Notes under the pieces: generated by a model
Seen by the model: the letters and a program-made list of their open reading frames with translations, nothing else
Database searches by the model: none
Told to the model about the DNA's origin: nothing
Source of the DNA: Platycnemis pennipes
Taxonomy: Eukaryota > Arthropoda > Insecta > Odonata > Platycnemididae
Length of the DNA: 64,000 nt
Assembly (NCBI GenBank): GCA_933228895.1
Contig: OW121848.1
Span: 136,108,615 to 136,172,614 of the forward strand
Direction: 5' to 3'
Shown here: positions 26,501 to 32,500 of the stretch, piece by piece
How positions within the stretch are numbered: position 1 is the first letter of the stretch
Layout of the letters: each line of letters starts with the position of its first letter
Translations under genes and position numbers: made by a program

Positions 26501-29500
26501 TTAGTCGCGGGTCATCACGAAGTTGAATCTGTCGTGGCAAAAGAAATGCAGAGAAACGAACGCATGTTACCGGCCTAACTGAACATCCGCATAACGCCGG
26601 ATCCATGTAACTCGGATCTGCGTAAGGTGAGGACTTACTGTAGTTCTCCGCCACTGGTACATAGAATTCGCACGACTAGTATTCAAATCTTGATTCAATC
26701 AATTCAAATCCATTGATTCGATCAACTCCAAAGATTCAATCAAATCTTTTAACCATGGATTCGATCGAATCTTGAATCCATGGATTAGATAGGCAGGGAT
26801 TCGACAGAATCTTCGAATCCCTGCCCCAACCCTAAAACCTAGATTAACGTCCTATTTTGGAGGAGCGGCAACTTCGCTTTGTGCCCTGGACTTGTGTGGA
26901 AATTGGCCCTACTCTTCCAGAATATGTTCAAATATGTGAAGGAAGTAATGTGAAATTTATGGATAAATAATAGAGCATAGTGAACTCCACAGTAAGTTTT
27001 ATTGGGAAGACCTATGTTTTGACACGTAGTGTCATCTTATGGTCAAAACCTAGGTCGTCTCAATAAAACTTAATGTGGAGTTCACTAAGTTCTTTCATTT
27101 ATCCATAGTAGAAGGCTTCCACCATATTTTGCCGGAATTTGTTTCCTGTGTTAAATTTGCTGTAACTGAAAGTTAAAATAAGACTTTAACATTCTTAGTT
27201 GCTGCAAAAGTGTTCCTACTGTTTGCAAGCTTACTATAGGGCAAGTGTTATACTCAGCTCAATTGTTCGGCAGGCATTAACACCCCTAATCAAAGTGGAT
27301 TTGTTCAGGAGAATTAACCACCAGTTGCCAATTGTAGATATCTTGTCTATAAGTAAACTTGCATCTCTGTGATGTTGCTGCATGTCATCTTGTGTGTTTG
27401 TGTAGAATCTTCATGCTGTTACAGTTTGGGTCTGATGTGTTGCCTCTGCTCTTATGTTGCCCAGTCTCTGGGAAGCTAGCATGCTGTTGTTAGTTTTGTG
27501 TCATCATGTTTCTCATGCAAGTCTATGAATGCTATCAATTCATGCAAGTGATAGAGTTTTGGTGACATTCCATGATGTAGTTTCATGGTTAAATGGAGTA
27601 CAATATCATCCATGTGCTCAGGTCTTCATTAACTGCTTGAAAATTTGTTCCATTGAACTTGATTTTGATAATTATTATGGAGGACAATTTTAATCACTCA
27701 ATATGACCTTGCATGCACTAAGTGTCAGCAGATGCTTCTGTGGATGATTATTATGTCATTCATAACTAGTTCCTCGAACTTGTTGTGCACTTGTGTTTAT
27801 TTTCAAGTGTCACATTTTTTTTAAACTTCTTGAACAACTAAATTATGCCATTTTCCTCCTGATTCTTCCTTCTTCTTCTTCTCATTTTTAGGTTTTCAAA
27901 TCATAGATCATTGTTGGCCTCACATTTATTGAGCTCACTTCAAATTAAGGATGTGTCGATTCTCGATGCCACCAATTCTTGAGGATTGCTATCGGTATCA
28001 AGAATCGATCGCTTTAATTCGATACCAATACCGTCGATACTAGGGATGGTCGGATCGGATCCGGATCGTAGATTTTAAATTTTCACGGCTAAGCGATCGA
28101 AGCATCCACCTGTGATACTAGGTGCTGTAGATATTGACAAGGAGAGTTTATGTAATTCAGATCACGAAATTAGATGAAAAGTTTCCCGTGCAACTAGAAG
28201 CAAAATAAAGAAATTAACTTTTTTCCCCATTACCCCGGTATCGCGAGAAAAAAAATACGTAGAATGTCACGCGGGTAGCCTACATTTGCCGGGATCAGGC
28301 GGACAATGAGAGCTAGTGTAATAAAGGAAGTTCGATCCGTATCTCGGTTTAATATTTCCTTTCAGTTATTGCATCGAAAATTTTATCATTCAATTTAAAA
28401 CCCTTATATCTGAATACTTACTTTTTTATACTTTAATTGTTTAAATTAGATTTACGAATGTATCACTCAAAAATTAGGGATGATTGGGTTGGATCCAAAG
28501 GCCCATGGATCTTTCATTTCATTGGTTACTAAATCATATCCAAATACTATAATATCGTATCCGGATCGGAATTTTTTTAATTATCGATGCATCCCACAAA
28601 TGGAGTCTAGGCCAGGCAGATAATGACAAGGAGAGGATTTCTAACTCGAAATGTCACGAAATGAGATGAAAATTTTTCCATGCTTCTGGAGCAAAATAAA
28701 GAAATACAAATCTTGGCTTTCTTTTTCTCCTCCACAGGCCCACAGGTGGAGGTTCCGATGCGCCAGAAAAAAATAAAGCATAATATCGCACGGGTTGCCT
28801 ACATTCGCCAGATTGATATATAGGTTGATGGTATTGGTATCGAGAATCAATAAATTTGGGTATCGACCCATCTCTACTTCAAATATATGTAATTCCTTCT
28901 GGCTCATCATCACTTATAGTGGATCTATTGGATCATCAAAATATCTCCTTCATTCCAAGCTTTGTTAAAAAAAAGTTTCCATTCAAGGATTTTCATTACG
29001 AAATTACTGTATCTGTCATCATTATAATGTCCTCTTAATTTGTTGTTTCCAAGGAGAAATTTCTGAGGCTAGTTTTTATCCTATCTGTTGCATGGAATGT
29101 ACATAGCTCTGGATCCAAAGAGTGGATTCAAGTAAAAATATTGTTTCTGACTGCATAATGTCCTGACTTCTTTTATTATTCTAATATTTTATAAAATAGA
29201 TTGTTAGGTCTCAAGCATTTTAAAGCTGTTTAAGATTTTTTATGCCTGTTCTTTTATCCAGAATACTTGCTTTTCAATGGGGTATTTTCCTTCGTCAAAG
29301 AAAAGAGAATTCATTAATTGTGATTAGTGCCCCACCATTAATGCATTCATTATACGCAAATAATTTAGATTAAGAAATCATAGTTAACTAGAAAATTTAA
29401 TGTTAAATATAAGTTCATTTATAACATTCTAAATGGTGGGGCTGTGCAGCCTTGTTGCTAACGTAACAAATGCATAGTTTACATTGCGACCAATTCCCAT

Positions 29501-32500
29501 GCGTCCACAGCACCACCTAGCAGCATGTAGAGGAAATTCCTTTCACGTCACGCGTGTAATATACTAGAATGCAATAGTTTGCCTTCGTGTTTTCGTGACA
29601 TCAAATTTTTTAACATTTTTGTCCATGAGAAAAAAATGCTTAAGGCCATGTTAAAATCAAATGTCTTATAATGCTTTCCCAAGAGGTTGTAAATGTTTGA
29701 TCAAGACAAAAAAATAATGGGAAACTACCCGATTGATGCCTTCAGTATCTATGAACTCTAGCTGATTGAGTACATAGGATGTGTTTTTATAACCTTTAAC
29801 TTTTAGGTCTTCATTATTTTTTATTTAATGAAAGTTACTAATCTTTTGTTTAAAGGCAGCAAGTTGGAGCAGTTTTTCCTGCTAGTAAATTGCAAGTAAA
29901 TTACAATTTTATGGTAGTAATTGTTTTATTTTGTTTGTATGGTAAGAAGGGGCTGAATACCTTGACATTTGTATCCCTCTTGAAATTATCTTCTGAAAGA
30001 AATGCCACGAAAACAGTATGTATTTCAAATATTTATCCAACCTCATTCTCATAGTCTTCTATTTTCCAAAGCATGATATGTGGCCCCAAGAAAAATTTAT
30101 CGTAAAAGGATTGAAATGTTTCTGTTCTCTTTATTGAATGGTCTTCTGGTTTTGTCATGTATTGTTTTGCATCACAAAATATTTTGACATATCAAGAAGC
30201 TGGTTTAGCCACTAATTTTCTATCATGCTAAATTGACGCGGTTAATTTCATTTCATAACCCCATTTCATAACCAGATCTACATCCTTGCATGAGTGTGTG
30301 CATTTTGTTGAAAGCACATATGCTCTGTGATGTGTTACCTAGATTAAGTGAAGAAATCTAGCTTATTCATGGGAGGAAGCAATATCTGGATATCTGTCAG
30401 AGATAAAATCGCTGTGTAGTTGCCTTTATTCATTTTTCACGGTTGAATTATTGTGTATTAATCAACTTGGTATTTTCAAAAGAAACATTTGAACTTTTGC
30501 AATTGAACAGATCACTTTAAAAAAATGGCCCTCTGTAGATGAACTTTTATAAATGAATTTTCCTGTAGCCATTTAAAAGTTGAAAATCACTGTCTGTAAT
30601 TTCATTACTTATGTCAGCATCATATTCACTAATACCTATATACAAAACAGTGACTCTCAATTACCAGTTTCTTCTTGATTATGGTGTAAGAGTCTGAGAT
30701 GCTATGTGATATAAATTAGCTTGATTGGTATTTACTAAAGTTGATTCTTGTAATGAAAATCTCACATAAAAGTGATTTCTTATTTTTTTGTGTGTGATAC
30801 ATTAAGAGGCAGTTCTGACCGTAAGTAATGTATGTGTGTGGAGTGATAATCTGTTTGTAAACTGCAAAACTTGGAGAAATTAAGAGGTTCTCAATTTTAT
30901 TGTACTTCAGTGCATTCATTCTAAGTGCTTTCCTATCAAACGTCCATGCTCTACAATTTCAATCTACACATTTATGACAAACTGGCTCCATTCTCTTCTG
31001 TTACTGCCATCTTTGCTAATATCATCTGTAGATACTGCTATGGTAGTAACTCGAAATTATGAAGTCAACGGGACCAGAAAAATCGACACTTCGTAATATC
31101 AAATATCATATGAACGAGTATCCTTCATCACATCACTATTAAGCAACAACCCCCGATTGCCCTTACCTACCCCCTGTTTAATGTCCAATTTAAGTCCCAG
31201 TTGTTTTCACAATAGCAGGAATTCCTCAGAGAAAAAAATCATTTGCCTTCACTGGGACTCAAACCCGGATCCCCCTGATTTCCAGCCAGGTTCTTTAACC
31301 AATTGAGCTACCAAACGCTTAAACACTATGGTGCTTACTTTATGACAAATTGAAGGAGTGCCAACTTAAATGCAGTAACCATGACAGCATTACCCGCTGA
31401 AAGTTCACATTAGCAGAAATTTTAGCAGGCATCATGAGCACAACTGCAGCTGCTTTGTGACATAATACGTCCAGCAGTTCAGCTACCTCTTGTTGCTTTT
31501 TAGCCTCCAAATTTCCTCAGGTAAAGAGAACATCATGGTAGCTTAATTGGTTAAACTGCCGGGGTGGAAATCAGGGTATCTGGGTTTGAGTCCCGGTCAA
31601 GGCAAATATTTTTGCCTAGTGGAATTTTGGCTATGGTGCAAGTACAGCAAGATTTCACAGCAAGTTCGTGTTCCTTCAATTTCCCCATTATTTATTCATG
31701 GGTAAAGTTTGCAGTATGCTTGAATAATTTTGTTAACCCTGTGAATGCCATCAATTGTGATTTCATAACACATGTCTGATAGCTGGTTAATTGGTGTGAG
31801 CATTAACTGTGAAATGGCATATCCACGACAGTTCTCATGCCATGATAATATTATATCAGGCACTATAAATCTGGACGAGTTTGAGTCATTGATTTTATTG
31901 GGTAAGCAGTGAATATTCACTTTGTAGTCCTCTTAGTTGGTCAAAATGCTAAGTGGACAATGAAGGATGCCTGGGTCCTAGGGTAGCTCTAATGTAACAG
32001 AGCAAAAGTTCATGCCATTCTGGTAAAATATTGTATCAGCAATATTCTATCAGAGTAGAATGATTTGGTGATAGGTTTTGAAATTCTCTTCATCTAGGCT
32101 AACTTGTTTGATGTGAAGCAATTGCTCTCTGAGTAAGCAGCTGCAATTCGTTCAACTGTCGTGAGATGTTGGGGAGATGAGGCATTGATGGCAGCATAGA
32201 GGGTGTTCAGTGGGGGAAGGTTCTTCCATAGAAGAAGTTGGGTTTGATTGGAAGTGTAAAGGTTTAATTATGTTTGAATCTGGGATGTGATATAGATTGT
32301 TCCTTGTGACTGGGTGGATCCTTTAGAAGCAGGCTATTTTTAATACATGTGCTTTACATGGTAAATGTAAGATAGAGCATACTCTGAAAAAAATGACTGA
32401 AATCGTGCAATATTTTTTCTTGGTATCCCCTTGGATTCTGGAATCGGTCTTAACCCCTTAAGTGGAACATTTTTTAGTTCATCCCAAAATATGCAGCTTC

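Noticed and set aside
26680..26830. CRISPR-like array of short repeats
   Set aside because: Repeats are irregular in spacing and size and this is animal DNA. A simple palindromic repeat explains it.
31230..31620. Possible tRNA genes
   Set aside because: A and B boxes are present, but the acceptor stem and anticodon arm do not close and flanks match a repeat family, so SINEs are the better explanation.
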